64,000 bases of DNA from NCBI GenBank assembly GCA_034925905.1, contig JAYFRL010000004.1, positions 1 to 64,000 of the forward strand, given 5' to 3'. Source of the stretch: JAYFRL01 sp034925905 (GTDB taxonomy: Bacteria > Bacillota > Clostridia > Lachnospirales > Anaerotignaceae). Both the position numbers and the translations under genes were made by a program. The notes beneath the pieces are model-generated. The model was given only the letters and a program-made list of their open reading frames with translations. It had not been told where the DNA came from and did no database searches. This document shows positions 54,554 to 63,494 of the stretch, piece after piece; the stretch's first letter is position 1, and each line of letters starts with the position of its first letter.

Positions 54554-54600
54554 AAAAACAAGCAGTATTTTGGACTAATCCAAATACTGCTTGTTTTTTA
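54554..54600. terminator. Terminator after the oxidoreductase operon
   Basis: A stem of about 16 bp (AAACAAGCAGTATTT and its inverse) closes around a short TGGACTAATCC loop, with T-runs on both strands. It lies 17 bases after the gamma-subunit stop. Confidence 0.88.
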
Positions 54601-54616
54601 TCTTTTTATTTTTTGA

Positions 54617-55174
54617 TTATTTTTGGGCCTCTACATACTCAGCGCCTTTTTTGAGAGCTTCTCTGTTTACAGGGATAAACTTCTCTTTGGCTGCTCCAAA
54701 AACCTTCTTGAAAGCTTCAAGAATAGATTCATTGTCAACTATGTTTTCAATTTTGTTTACTGCTCCAAGCATAACTATGTTAGCAAGCTTAAGGTTTTTA
54801 AGCTCATCCAAAGCGATATTGTTTGCGGGAATATAATATGCTTTAATATCTTTTCTTTCAACTTTCTTTGTAACTATGCTTGAATTGATATATATTGATC
54901 CTCCTGGAGCAACAACATCAATAAACTTATCATACGAAGGACCATTCATGGCAACAACAACACTGGCATTTGAATTGATAACAGGAGAACCAACAGGTTC
55001 TTCTGAAATAACAACAGCACAGTTAGCTGTTCCGCCTCTCATTTCAGGGCCGTATGACGGACACCATGAAACCTCTTTGCCTTCAAGCATTCCAGCGTAT
55101 GTAAGTAGCTGACCCATGCTCATAACTCCTTGTCCGCCGAAACCGGCGCAGCAAATTTTATGTGTTTTTCCCAT
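54617..55174 (-). CDS. 2-oxoacid:ferredoxin oxidoreductase, gamma subunit
   Basis: This 185-residue subunit starts with the family motif CCAGFGGQGVMSMGQLL and contains YGPEMRGGTANCAVV. In four-subunit 2-oxoacid:ferredoxin oxidoreductases it completes the core with alpha and beta. It is the last gene of the delta-alpha-beta-gamma operon and sits 2 bases after beta. Confidence 0.93.
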   Translation of the reverse strand: MGKTHKICCAGFGGQGVMSMGQLLTYAGMLEGKEVSWCPSYGPEMRGGTANCAVVISEEPVGSPVINSNASVVVAMNGPSYDKFIDVVAPGGSIYINSSIVTKKVERKDIKAYYIPANNIALDELKNLKLANIVMLGAVNKIENIVDNESILEAFKKVFGAAKEKFIPVNREALKKGAEYVEAQK

Positions 55175-55176
55175 TA

Positions 55177-55926
55177 TTATTTCGCCTCCTGTGTGATATC
55201 TTTATAAACTCCCAGAGGATAATAAGGAATCATATTATCTTTTACAAACTCCATTGAATTAACAGGTGTCATACCCCAGTTTGTAGGACAGTTTGAAACT
55301 ACCTCAATCAATGTGAATCCTGCTTTTTCTTTCTGAAGTTCAAGGGCCTTTTTAATAGCTTTTTTAGCCTTGATAATGTTTGCAGGTGAGCATATGGATA
55401 CTCTTTCTATATATGCAGGACCTGTAAGAGAAGAAAGAAGCTCGGAAATTCTGATAGGATTACCGTTTAATTCTGCTGTTCTTCCTGCCTGAGAGGTCGT
55501 TGCCTTCATCCCGATAAGGGTTGTTGGAGCCATCTGACCACCTGTCATACCATAAATACCGTTGTTTATGAAAACAACAGTTATTTTCTCGCCTCTTGCT
55601 GCCGCATGTACTATTTCAGCCATACCAATTGAAGCAAGGTCGCCATCACCCTGGTATGAAATAACAATTTCATTTGGGTTTGATCTCTTTAATCCGGTAG
55701 CAGTTGCAGGAGCTCTACCATGTGAGCATTGAATACCATCTATTGTTAAATATTTGTTTATAAGAACTGCACATCCAACCGGTGCGCAAACAGCAGCATT
55801 GTCAAGCTCTCCCATCTCTTCAAGAGATTCTGCAATAAGCCTGTGAACAATACCATGTCCGCATCCGGGACAATAATGAGTCTTGCGATTTTCCAATCCT
55901 TTTGTTTTTTCGAATACAACTGACAT
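55177..55926 (-). CDS. 2-oxoacid:ferredoxin oxidoreductase, beta subunit (TPP-binding)
   Basis: This 249-residue subunit binds thiamine diphosphate through GDGDLAS (93-99) and NN (121-122). CPGCGH (19-24) supplies cluster-associated cysteines, with further Cys47, Cys52 and Cys67. It carries out the decarboxylation chemistry with the alpha subunit and passes electrons to the delta clusters. It touches alpha by one base. Confidence 0.94.
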   Translation of the reverse strand: MSVVFEKTKGLENRKTHYCPGCGHGIVHRLIAESLEEMGELDNAAVCAPVGCAVLINKYLTIDGIQCSHGRAPATATGLKRSNPNEIVISYQGDGDLASIGMAEIVHAAARGEKITVVFINNGIYGMTGGQMAPTTLIGMKATTSQAGRTAELNGNPIRISELLSSLTGPAYIERVSICSPANIIKAKKAIKKALELQKEKAGFTLIEVVSNCPTNWGMTPVNSMEFVKDNMIPYYPLGVYKDITQEAK

Positions 55927-56981
55927 TATTTTGCACCTCCCATAACTGATTTAGCAAAATCAACTACCTCATCAGTGCCAATGATAACGCCGCCGCATCT
56001 TCCGTGGAATTTAACCTTGTTCTTATCTCCACATGCAAGCTGAACGTCTTTAACCATCTGACCCATGCTAAATTCAATATCAATAAATTTCTTGATGTTA
56101 GGTCTATTTTCAAAAGCTTCATCAGGGAATGGCCATAATGTCTGAGGTCTTATAAGACCAATCTTATAACCCTGAGCCCTAAGCTCTGCAATAGCGTTTT
56201 TACAAATTCTAGAAGCTGTTCCGTATGCTACGAAAGCATATTCGGCGTCATCCATCATATAGTCTTCATATTTCTTTTCATTTTCTTCGATCTTAGCATA
56301 TTTATCGAATAATCCGCCAACAACTTCTTTTTCAAATATGTACTGGTCAAACTCAACATTATCTATTGAATGTTTCTTGCCTTTGTTTCCTGTTAAAGCC
56401 CAGTCTTTTGCAGGCAAATTCCTTGGTGCCGGTTTCTTGAATTCAACAGGCTCCATCATCTGTCCAATAAGACCGTCTGCTAAAATGATAACAGGGGTTC
56501 CATATAAATCAGCTAAATCAAAGCCTTCCATAACCATATCAACACATTCCTGAATTGAAGCAGGTGCTAAAACGATATGATGATAGTCTCCATTTGATCC
56601 GCCTTTAACACACATATTATAATCTTGCTGTGATGGTTGGATTGTCCCAAGACCAGGACCTCCACGCATCATATTTACAACAACCGCAGGAAGACCTGCC
56701 CTTGTTATATATCCGAGGCCTTCTTGTTTAAGAGCGATTCCAGGTGAAGATGAACTCGTCATAGCACGCATTCCGCCTGCAGATGCACCATAAACCATGT
56801 TTATAGCAGCTACTTCAGACTCGGCTTGTACAAATGTACCTCCAACTTTTGGTAATTCCCTTGAAAGATATTCAGGTATTTCATTTTGTGGTGTTATAGG
56901 ATATCCGGCGAAAAATTTACATCCAGCTTCAATAGCAGCTTTTGCAACTGCTTCATTTCCTTTCATTAAAACCTTAGCCAT
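55926..56981 (-). CDS. vorB: 2-oxoacid:ferredoxin oxidoreductase, alpha subunit (VorB-like)
   Basis: This 351-residue subunit starts LMKGNEAVAKAAIEAGCKFFAGYPITPQNEI, the pyrimidine-binding domain I of the family (residues 5-35; shown here as GCKFFAGYPITPQNEI), and has TSSSSPGIALKQEG for the active-site region. It resembles the 3-methyl-2-oxobutanoate type (VorB), which handles branched-chain 2-oxoacids. A 2-oxoglutarate enzyme (Kor) is the main alternative. Confidence 0.9.
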   Translation of the reverse strand: MAKVLMKGNEAVAKAAIEAGCKFFAGYPITPQNEIPEYLSRELPKVGGTFVQAESEVAAINMVYGASAGGMRAMTSSSSPGIALKQEGLGYITRAGLPAVVVNMMRGGPGLGTIQPSQQDYNMCVKGGSNGDYHHIVLAPASIQECVDMVMEGFDLADLYGTPVIILADGLIGQMMEPVEFKKPAPRNLPAKDWALTGNKGKKHSIDNVEFDQYIFEKEVVGGLFDKYAKIEENEKKYEDYMMDDAEYAFVAYGTASRICKNAIAELRAQGYKIGLIRPQTLWPFPDEAFENRPNIKKFIDIEFSMGQMVKDVQLACGDKNKVKFHGRCGGVIIGTDEVVDFAKSVMGGAK

Positions 56982-56999
56982 TAAGAATTTCCTCCTCTC

Positions 57000-57218
57000 T
57001 TAATCGATTTTTTCAACAGTAATTGCAACATCAGGACATATCCTTGCGCAGCTTGCACAAGCTATACAAGCGTCCATGTCTGTAACCGATGCCGGTGTGT
57101 ATCCGCTTGTGTTAAGATTTTCTGTATCCAGAACAAGAATTTGTTTCGGACACACAGAAACACAAAGACCACATCCTTTGCAAACATTCTTATCAATAGT
57201 TAATTTCCCTTTTGCCAT
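57000..57218 (-). CDS. 2-oxoacid:ferredoxin oxidoreductase, delta (ferredoxin-like) subunit
   Basis: This 72-residue protein has two [4Fe-4S] motifs: Cys13, 16, 19 and 23, and Cys51, 54, 57 and 61. It takes electrons from the catalytic subunits to free ferredoxin. AGGAGGTG precedes the ATG. It begins the delta-alpha-beta-gamma order and follows the ATPase gene by 25 bases. Confidence 0.94.
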   Translation of the reverse strand: MAKGKLTIDKNVCKGCGLCVSVCPKQILVLDTENLNTSGYTPASVTDMDACIACASCARICPDVAITVEKID

Positions 57219-57243
57219 AAAAGCACCTCCTTAAAAGAATTAT

Positions 57244-57927
57244 TTACATCCATTTTTCTCTCATGTAAAAATCCATTGGGAAAAGATATCCTGACATTCC
57301 GTCGGGCACTTTAGAAATGACATCTTTTACATAAGTTGTATATTTAACCGGAATACCGGTTAACTCACTTGTTTTCTTCAATATGGCGTCTCCCTGAACC
57401 ATATTTTCAAAGCTTGATTCACGTATCAGGTTGGTATTGTTTATAAAACCAGTAATTTTTAAACCGCAATATCTTTCTATGCTGTTCTTTTGAGCTATTA
57501 TGCTTTCAGGTTCTGCGGTATCCGGTCTATTCGTATTAACAACCATAAATAAATCTACTTCTGAAATGTCAAGAATATCTTTTATCCTGCCCAAGGGATT
57601 TGTCCCGACATCGTTGCCTCCAAGGTCTATTATATAATCATATGTTTTATCTAAAATGGGCGCAGGTATTTCCGGAGAAAGAGCCGGTAAATCACCCATA
57701 TCATCGCTGATTGAGGAAGATATTACTCTTATTCCTTCTTTTTCAAAGAGACCTCTTTTTTCTCTGGAACGGAAAAATATATTTATTATATCCAAATCCG
57801 CAATAGCAACTTTGCTTTTGGCGCCTTTTTCTCTTTTTAAAGCAAAAGTATAGTTTACAGCAAATTCGGTTTTGCCGCTACCATAATGACCTACTATAAT
57901 TCTTATGCGTTTATCATCAGAGAACAT
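57244..57927 (-). CDS. MinD/CobQ-like P-loop ATPase linked to the oxidoreductase operon
   Basis: This 227-residue protein has a P-loop GHYGSGKTE near the start, ADLDIINIFFR (a switch-I-like segment), DLGGNDVGTNPLG (Walker B region with Asp) and NNTNLIRES near 165. It belongs to the SIMIBI ATPase class that includes MinD and the Fe-S carrier Nbp35. It is the first gene of the transcript encoding the Vor-type enzyme. ATG 57927 is preferred for spacing to AAGGAG. A role in assembling or activating the enzyme is inferred from position only. Confidence 0.8.
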   Translation of the reverse strand: MFSDDKRIRIIVGHYGSGKTEFAVNYTFALKREKGAKSKVAIADLDIINIFFRSREKRGLFEKEGIRVISSSISDDMGDLPALSPEIPAPILDKTYDYIIDLGGNDVGTNPLGRIKDILDISEVDLFMVVNTNRPDTAEPESIIAQKNSIERYCGLKITGFINNTNLIRESSFENMVQGDAILKKTSELTGIPVKYTTYVKDVISKVPDGMSGYLFPMDFYMREKWM

Positions 57928-58159
57928 GTCCTTCATCTCCTTTTTATAAAATCAATCTATAATCAAATATACGTAAGGATTCATTTAATTCTTAAAAATT
58001 CACATACAAAACAAGCATACTATACCATTAGAATACATTATACCACAAAGTATAAAAATATCACGCATTTTTCTTAATACAATATTCATAGTTTTTTTTT
58101 AATTAAACCCGACAAATTATACTAATATTATATATTTTTATGCTATAGCCGTTCAACAT

Positions 58160-58199
58160 GAAAATAAAGGGACGGGAATCGCCCCTTTATTAAAAAAGT
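58160..58199 (-). terminator. Probable terminator of purA
   Basis: An imperfect stem (AAAGGG with CCCTTT around 58167-58190) is followed on the minus strand by a T-rich stretch, close after the purA stop. Confidence 0.5.
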
Positions 58200-58203
58200 G
58201 TTT

Positions 58204-59478
58204 TTATATAAAAATAGTTTCGTTTCTTTTAGGTCCCGTAGACACTATTTTTATAGGGGTCTCTATTTCTTTTTCAATAAATTCTACATATTTTTTCGCA
58301 TTTTCGGGGAGTTTCTTAAAGTCTGTTATTCCTCTTATGTTTTCTTCCCATCCCGGAAGATAGGTATAAACAGGTTTTGCTTTTTCAAGCAGCGGCGAAA
58401 CAGGAAAATCCCTGATTATTTTCCCATCTATTTCATAGCCTGTGCAAACAGGTATTTTATCCAAATAACTCAAAACGTCTATAGCAGTAAATGCAACTTC
58501 CGTTGCGCCCTGAACCATGCAACCATATCTCGTGGCAACACAGTCAAAATATCCCATTCTTCTGGGTCTTCCCGTTGTTGCCCCATATTCTCCGGCGTCT
58601 CCGCCCAAGTTCCTTAATTTCTCGGCTTCCTCGCCAAATATTTCGCTAACAAACGGCCCCGCCCCTACAGCGCTTGAATATGCCTTTACAACCGTTATTA
58701 CGTTATCTATTTTGTGAGGAGGTATACCCGCGCCTATGGAAGCAAACCCCGCCAAAGTTGACGAAGACGTGGTGTATGGGAATATGCCGTGGTCAGGGTC
58801 TTTCAATGCTCCAAGCTGACCCTCCAGCAATATTGTTTTACCCTCTTTTATGGCTTTGTTAAGATAAAAACCTGTATCCGCAACATATGGGGCAATTATT
58901 TTTTTGTACTCCATAAGTTCCTCATAAATTTCTTCGGGATTAAGCTTTTCAGCTTTGTATAAATTTTCAAGCAAAACATTCTTTATATCGCATATGTTTT
59001 TAATTCGTTTTAAAAGACCGTCGCTGTTAAAAAGCTCGCTAACCTGAATTCCTATTTTGGCATATTTATCAGAATAAAACGGAGCTATCCCAGATTTTGT
59101 AGATCCAAACTGCTTGTCCTTAAGCCTTGCTTCTTCAAGGGTATCAAAAAGAACATGATAAGGCATTAAAATCTGGGCTCTGTCAGATATCATAATTTTA
59201 ACGTCTTTTACTCCGCTTGACTTTATGTATTCAAGCTCTTTAGCAAAATAAGGTATATTTAAAGCAACTCCCATGCCTATAATGTTTACTGTGTTTGTAT
59301 TAAACACTCCGGAAGGCATTTGATGAAGCGCAAATTTGCCATAATCATTTATAATTGTATGTCCTGCGTTGCTTCCACCTTGAAATCTAATAACAATATC
59401 CGCGTCTACGGCAAACATATCGGTTATTTTGCCCTTTCCTTCATCGCCCCAGTTGGCGCCTACAATTGCCTTTATCAT
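58204..59478 (-). CDS. purA: Adenylosuccinate synthetase
   Basis: This 424-residue enzyme joins IMP and aspartate with GTP, the first step to AMP. The N-terminal GDEGKGK (11-17) is the GTP P-loop, and GGSNAGHT holds the catalytic His. The ATTGRPRRMGYFD segment binds IMP and aspartate. ATG 59478 has GAGAGGTG upstream. It is transcribed separately from purC-F-B but next to it. Confidence 0.95.
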   Translation of the reverse strand: MIKAIVGANWGDEGKGKITDMFAVDADIVIRFQGGSNAGHTIINDYGKFALHQMPSGVFNTNTVNIIGMGVALNIPYFAKELEYIKSSGVKDVKIMISDRAQILMPYHVLFDTLEEARLKDKQFGSTKSGIAPFYSDKYAKIGIQVSELFNSDGLLKRIKNICDIKNVLLENLYKAEKLNPEEIYEELMEYKKIIAPYVADTGFYLNKAIKEGKTILLEGQLGALKDPDHGIFPYTTSSSTLAGFASIGAGIPPHKIDNVITVVKAYSSAVGAGPFVSEIFGEEAEKLRNLGGDAGEYGATTGRPRRMGYFDCVATRYGCMVQGATEVAFTAIDVLSYLDKIPVCTGYEIDGKIIRDFPVSPLLEKAKPVYTYLPGWEENIRGITDFKKLPENAKKYVEFIEKEIETPIKIVSTGPKRNETIFI

Positions 59479-59610
59479 ATCCTGCACCTCTCTATATAAT
59501 ATTACTCATTAACATTCATACAGCTATATTATAAATTAATGTCTTTGGCATGTAAAATAAATAGAACTTATATTTGATATAAGCATGTGTTCTGTTGTGC
59601 AAAGAGCATA

Positions 59611-59645
59611 AAAAAAGCAGCCTTAAGGCAGCTTTTTTTATACTC
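59611..59645 (-). terminator. Terminator of the purC-purF-purB operon
   Basis: A stem with one A-A mismatch (about 59611-59622 with 59627-59638, TTAA loop) has T-runs on both sides. It overlaps the purB stop codon. Confidence 0.75.
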
Positions 59646-61071
59646 TTACATCTTCGTTGTCTTCTAAAATGATATCTTTATTAAGCTTAAGCACAGGAAG
59701 TATTTTTTCATTAACAAAAATTTCTGTTTGAATAGGCGCTATACCAACATAATTTTCTGGCTTCATGGACGAAAGTATTTCTTCCTTGGTTAAACCAAAG
59801 CTTTCATCATCTGCTATCCTGTCGATTAAATCGTTAGGCTTCCCTTCTATTTTAACTGTTTTCCCTGCTTCCATGGAATGAACCCTTATTTTTTCATGCA
59901 GCTCCTGCCTGTCGCCTCCCTTTTTAACGGCATCCATCATTATGTTTTCGGTTGCCATAAAGGGCAGTTCTTCCATCAAATGCTTTTCTATAACCTTTGG
60001 ATACACCACAAGCCCGTTAACAACATTATGATATAAAATCAAAATACTGTCTATCGAAAGGAAAGCTTCAGGAACACTTATTCTCTTGTTTGCGGAATCA
60101 TCAAGCGTTCTTTCAAACCATTGGGTTGAGGCAGTTATTGCTGGATTTAAAGCATCAACTATAACATATCTTGAAAGAGAGCTTATTCTTTCAGAACGCA
60201 TTGGGTTTCTTTTGTACGCCATAGCCGAAGAACCTATCTGGCTTTTTTCAAAAGGCTCTTCTATTTCTTTTAAATGCTGTAAAAGCCTCAAATCATTGCT
60301 GAATTTATAAGCGCTCTGGGCAATGGAAGAAAGCAGGCTTAAAACTGAATAATCAAGCTTTCTTGGATAGGTTTGGCCTGAGATATCGAAGCAAGCTTCA
60401 AATCCCATCTTTTTGGCAATTATTTTATCAAGCTTTAAAACCTTATCGCTATCTCCGTCAAAGAGTTCAAGAAAGCTGGCTTGGGTTCCGGTTGTGCCTT
60501 TTGAGCCCAAAAGCTTCATTTTGCTTGAAACATACTCAAGATCATAATAATCTGAGAGCAGATCCTGTAACCATAATGATGCCCTCTTGCCCACGGTTGT
60601 TATCTGGGCCGGCTGAAAATGGGTAAACCCCAAAGTAGGTATATCTTTATATTCAAGAGCAAAATCCGCAAGCGCCGACATAACGGTCAAAATACGTTTT
60701 TTTACAAGTTTTAAGGCATTTGTCATTATTATTATATCAGAATTATCTCCAACATAGCAGCTTGTTGCCCCCAGATGTATTATCGGCTTAGCCAAAGGAG
60801 CCTGAACGCCATATGCGTAAACATGGCTCATTACGTCATGGCGCACTTCTTTTTCACGTGCTTCTGCAACTTCATAATTTATATCGTCTTTAAACTTTTT
60901 CATTTCTTCTATCTGGTTTTCCGTTATATCAAGGCCAAGCTCCGCCTCAGCTTCCGCAAGGGCAATCCACAGCCTTCTCCATGTGGAAAATTTATAGTCC
61001 TCGGAAAACAAATAGGACATTTCGTTGCTAGCGTATCGTGAATTTAGAGGATTTGTGTACTTCTCCCTCAT
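59638..61071 (-). CDS. purB: Adenylosuccinate lyase
   Basis: This 477-residue enzyme acts twice in purine synthesis (SAICAR to AICAR, adenylosuccinate to AMP). The fumarase-superfamily signature SSAMAYKRNPMRSE lies near residue 280, and FTHFQPAQ near 145. Its start lies 44 bases inside purF, with GGAGGGGAGG upstream, and the sequence from Met1 (YTNPLNSRYAS) matches the family, so the overlap is real. Confidence 0.96.
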   Translation of the reverse strand: MREKYTNPLNSRYASNEMSYLFSEDYKFSTWRRLWIALAEAEAELGLDITENQIEEMKKFKDDINYEVAEAREKEVRHDVMSHVYAYGVQAPLAKPIIHLGATSCYVGDNSDIIIMTNALKLVKKRILTVMSALADFALEYKDIPTLGFTHFQPAQITTVGKRASLWLQDLLSDYYDLEYVSSKMKLLGSKGTTGTQASFLELFDGDSDKVLKLDKIIAKKMGFEACFDISGQTYPRKLDYSVLSLLSSIAQSAYKFSNDLRLLQHLKEIEEPFEKSQIGSSAMAYKRNPMRSERISSLSRYVIVDALNPAITASTQWFERTLDDSANKRISVPEAFLSIDSILILYHNVVNGLVVYPKVIEKHLMEELPFMATENIMMDAVKKGGDRQELHEKIRVHSMEAGKTVKIEGKPNDLIDRIADDESFGLTKEEILSSMKPENYVGIAPIQTEIFVNEKILPVLKLNKDIILEDNEDVRV

Positions 61072-62494
61072 TTTTGTCTACCTCCCCTCCAAAAGCGGGT
61101 GTTTCCGCAGGATAATTGCCGGTGAAGCAAGCGTCACAAAAACCGCATTTTGCGCCAACACCTATTTCGTGCAAATGCTCGATGCCAAGATATCCAAGGC
61201 TGTCAACATCTATAACCTTTTCTATCTCCTTTACGGAATATTTACAGGCAATAAGCTTCTCCTTGGAAGGCACGTCCGTCCCGTAATAGCATGGCCATAA
61301 AAACGGAGGCGAAGAAACGCGCATGTGTATCTCTTTAGCACCTGCATCCTTTAATGTTTTTACAAGACGTGTAACAGTTGTGCCTCTGACAATTGAATCA
61401 TCTATCATTATTACTCTTTTGCCTTTAACGGAACTTGCAAGGGCGTTAAGCTTTATTTTCACTTCGGTTTCCCTTTGCTTTTGAGTTGGACTTATAAAAG
61501 TCCTACCTATATATTTATTTTTGATAAGGCCTAGCCCATAGGGTATCCCTGATTCTTCGGAATATCCTATGGCAGCGTCTATTCCGGAATCTGGAACGCC
61601 AATAACTATATCCCCGGAAACCGGATGCTCTTTTGCAAGCAGCCTTCCGGCGGCTTTTCTGCATTCATAAACGCTCATTCCCTGGACAACGCTATCTGGG
61701 CGGGCAAAATATATTAATTCAAATATGCAAAGCGAGGATTTTGCTTTGTTACAGTGTGTTTTTATTGAGTTTATGCCTTTGTCATCCACAACAATTATTT
61801 CTCCCGGCTCAACGTCTCTTATAAATTCCGCCCCAACGCCGTCAAGCGCACAGGTTTCCGAGGCAAAAACATATGAGTCCCCAAGCTTACCTAAAACAAG
61901 TGGCCTAAAGCCATGGGGATCCCTGCATCCTATAAGCTTCTTAGGGCTCATTATAACAAGCGAATAAGCCCCCTTTGCTATCTCCATGAGTTTTTCGACA
62001 GCTCCCTCAATAGACGCTGATTTTACCCTTTCTTTAGCTATAAGGCACGCCATAACCTCAGAATCAATAGAGGTTTGGAAAATAAATCCCTCTTCTTCAA
62101 GTTCCTTTTTTAACTCATATAGGTTTGTGATATTGCCATTATGGGAAATGCCAAGGGCTCCTTTAATATATTGCGCAACAAGAGGCTGGGCGTTTTGTCT
62201 TGTGCTTCCGCCTGCCGTTGAATAGCGGACATGACCTATAGCTATTTTGCCTGTAAGCTGTTCCAAAATACCGTCGTTAAAAACATCTGAAACAAGCCCT
62301 ACGTCTTTATACTGTTTTACAGTTGTGTCATCCGTAACAGCAATCCCGCAGCTTTCCTGTCCTCTGTGCTGCAAAGCGTAAAGACCGTAATAAACAAGTC
62401 TCCCTATGTCATAGGACTCTTTGCTGTATATACCAAAAACTCCGCACTCCTCTTTTAGCGTATCTTCATTGTTACAAGCAGGTTCCTTATACAT
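61028..62494 (-). CDS. purF: Amidophosphoribosyltransferase
   Basis: This 488-residue enzyme makes phosphoribosylamine, the first committed step of purine synthesis. A 16-residue propeptide precedes the nucleophile Cys17 (EECGVFGIY), as in the [4Fe-4S] form from Bacillus. The glutaminase motif LQHRGQES is present, and the PRPP motif VIMIDDSIVRGTT lies near 355. C-terminal cysteines (CKYS, CGFCDAC) are probable cluster ligands. Confidence 0.96.
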   Translation of the reverse strand: MYKEPACNNEDTLKEECGVFGIYSKESYDIGRLVYYGLYALQHRGQESCGIAVTDDTTVKQYKDVGLVSDVFNDGILEQLTGKIAIGHVRYSTAGGSTRQNAQPLVAQYIKGALGISHNGNITNLYELKKELEEEGFIFQTSIDSEVMACLIAKERVKSASIEGAVEKLMEIAKGAYSLVIMSPKKLIGCRDPHGFRPLVLGKLGDSYVFASETCALDGVGAEFIRDVEPGEIIVVDDKGINSIKTHCNKAKSSLCIFELIYFARPDSVVQGMSVYECRKAAGRLLAKEHPVSGDIVIGVPDSGIDAAIGYSEESGIPYGLGLIKNKYIGRTFISPTQKQRETEVKIKLNALASSVKGKRVIMIDDSIVRGTTVTRLVKTLKDAGAKEIHMRVSSPPFLWPCYYGTDVPSKEKLIACKYSVKEIEKVIDVDSLGYLGIEHLHEIGVGAKCGFCDACFTGNYPAETPAFGGEVDKNEGEVHKSSKFTIR

Positions 62495-62512
62495 TGTTTC
62501 CTCCTTGAGCCC

Positions 62513-63220
62513 TTAGGCTTGTGTAAGACGTCTCCAAACTTCTTCGTATGCTTCATTAACCTCGCCCAAGTCCCTGCGGAAACGGTCTTTATCCAGTTTT
62601 TTTCTGGTTTTTTCATCCCAAAGCCTACATGTGTCCGGAGAAACCTCGTCGGCTAAAATAATCCCATCGCCGAAGCGTCCCATTTCTATTTTAAAATCTA
62701 CAAGAATTATTCCTATTTCAAGGAAAAATTCTTTCATCAGCTCATTAATTTTGAAAGCCATATCGCTTATTTTTTCAAGTTCTTCTTTTGAAGCAACTCC
62801 TATTGCCATTATTTGGCTGTCGTTTATCATTGGATCACCAAGCTCGTCATTTTTATACGAAAATTCAAGCGTTGGATTTGCTAAGGGAGTTCCTTCCTCA
62901 ACTCCGAAGCGTTTGGAAAAACTTCCTGCCGCAATATTTCTTATTATAACTTCGAGAGGCACTATGCTAACTTTTTTAACCAAAGTCTCTCTATCGGAAA
63001 GCTCTTTTATATAATGTGTTTTAATTCCGTTTTCTTCCAGATATCTGAATACTATGTTGGACATTTTGTTATTTATTATGCCTTTCCCTTCTATTGTGCC
63101 TTTTTTAAGCCCGTTAAACGCCGTTGCGTCATCTTTGTAGTCCACGATATATGCGTTTTCATCATCTGTTTTAAAAACTTTTTTTGCCTTTCCTTCATAA
63201 AGCATATCAAGCTTTTTCAT
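62513..63220 (-). CDS. purC: Phosphoribosylaminoimidazole-succinocarboxamide synthase
   Basis: This 235-residue enzyme joins CAIR and aspartate. It begins YEGKAKKVFKT, the family signature, and has EVSPDTCRLWD with the ATP-binding region. It is the first gene of purC-purF-purB and starts after GGGAGG. Confidence 0.96.
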   Translation of the reverse strand: MKKLDMLYEGKAKKVFKTDDENAYIVDYKDDATAFNGLKKGTIEGKGIINNKMSNIVFRYLEENGIKTHYIKELSDRETLVKKVSIVPLEVIIRNIAAGSFSKRFGVEEGTPLANPTLEFSYKNDELGDPMINDSQIMAIGVASKEELEKISDMAFKINELMKEFFLEIGIILVDFKIEMGRFGDGIILADEVSPDTCRLWDEKTRKKLDKDRFRRDLGEVNEAYEEVWRRLTQA

Positions 63221-63276
63221 AGTTTGCCTCCCAATATAAAGTTGATAAATATAAAGCTTTACTTCTCTATCTTATA

Positions 63277-63305
63277 ATATTACAAAAAAATCAACGTGTC
63301 CGCAA
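63277..63305 (-). promoter_or_regulatory. Promoter of the purC operon
   Basis: TTGCGG (63300-63305) and TAATAT (63277-63282) on the minus strand are 17 bases apart, about 60 bases before purC. No purine riboswitch fold is visible between them. Confidence 0.45.
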
Positions 63306-63453
63306 TATGGATTTTTGCTGATATTAAGTGCCATTTTAAAGAATATTCCGTTATGATTGCCCTTGATGATAAAAAATCACTTAAAATATGCTATTTTCTT
63401 TTAATATTTAATTAAAATATACAGCTTGTAATTATAAGCATGCAAAATACGCA

Positions 63454-63486
63454 TAAAAAAAACTGCATCTGTACAGATGCAGTTTG
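63454..63486 (-). terminator. Terminator of the rubrerythrin gene
   Basis: A 13-bp palindromic stem (63460-63472 with 63473-63485) is followed on the minus strand by a run of T. Confidence 0.85.
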
Positions 63487-63494
63487 AATCTATA

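Noticed and set aside
63221..63420. Purine riboswitch before purC
   Set aside because: The conserved loop sequences of the purine aptamer are not present, and the leader after the promoter is only about 60 bases.
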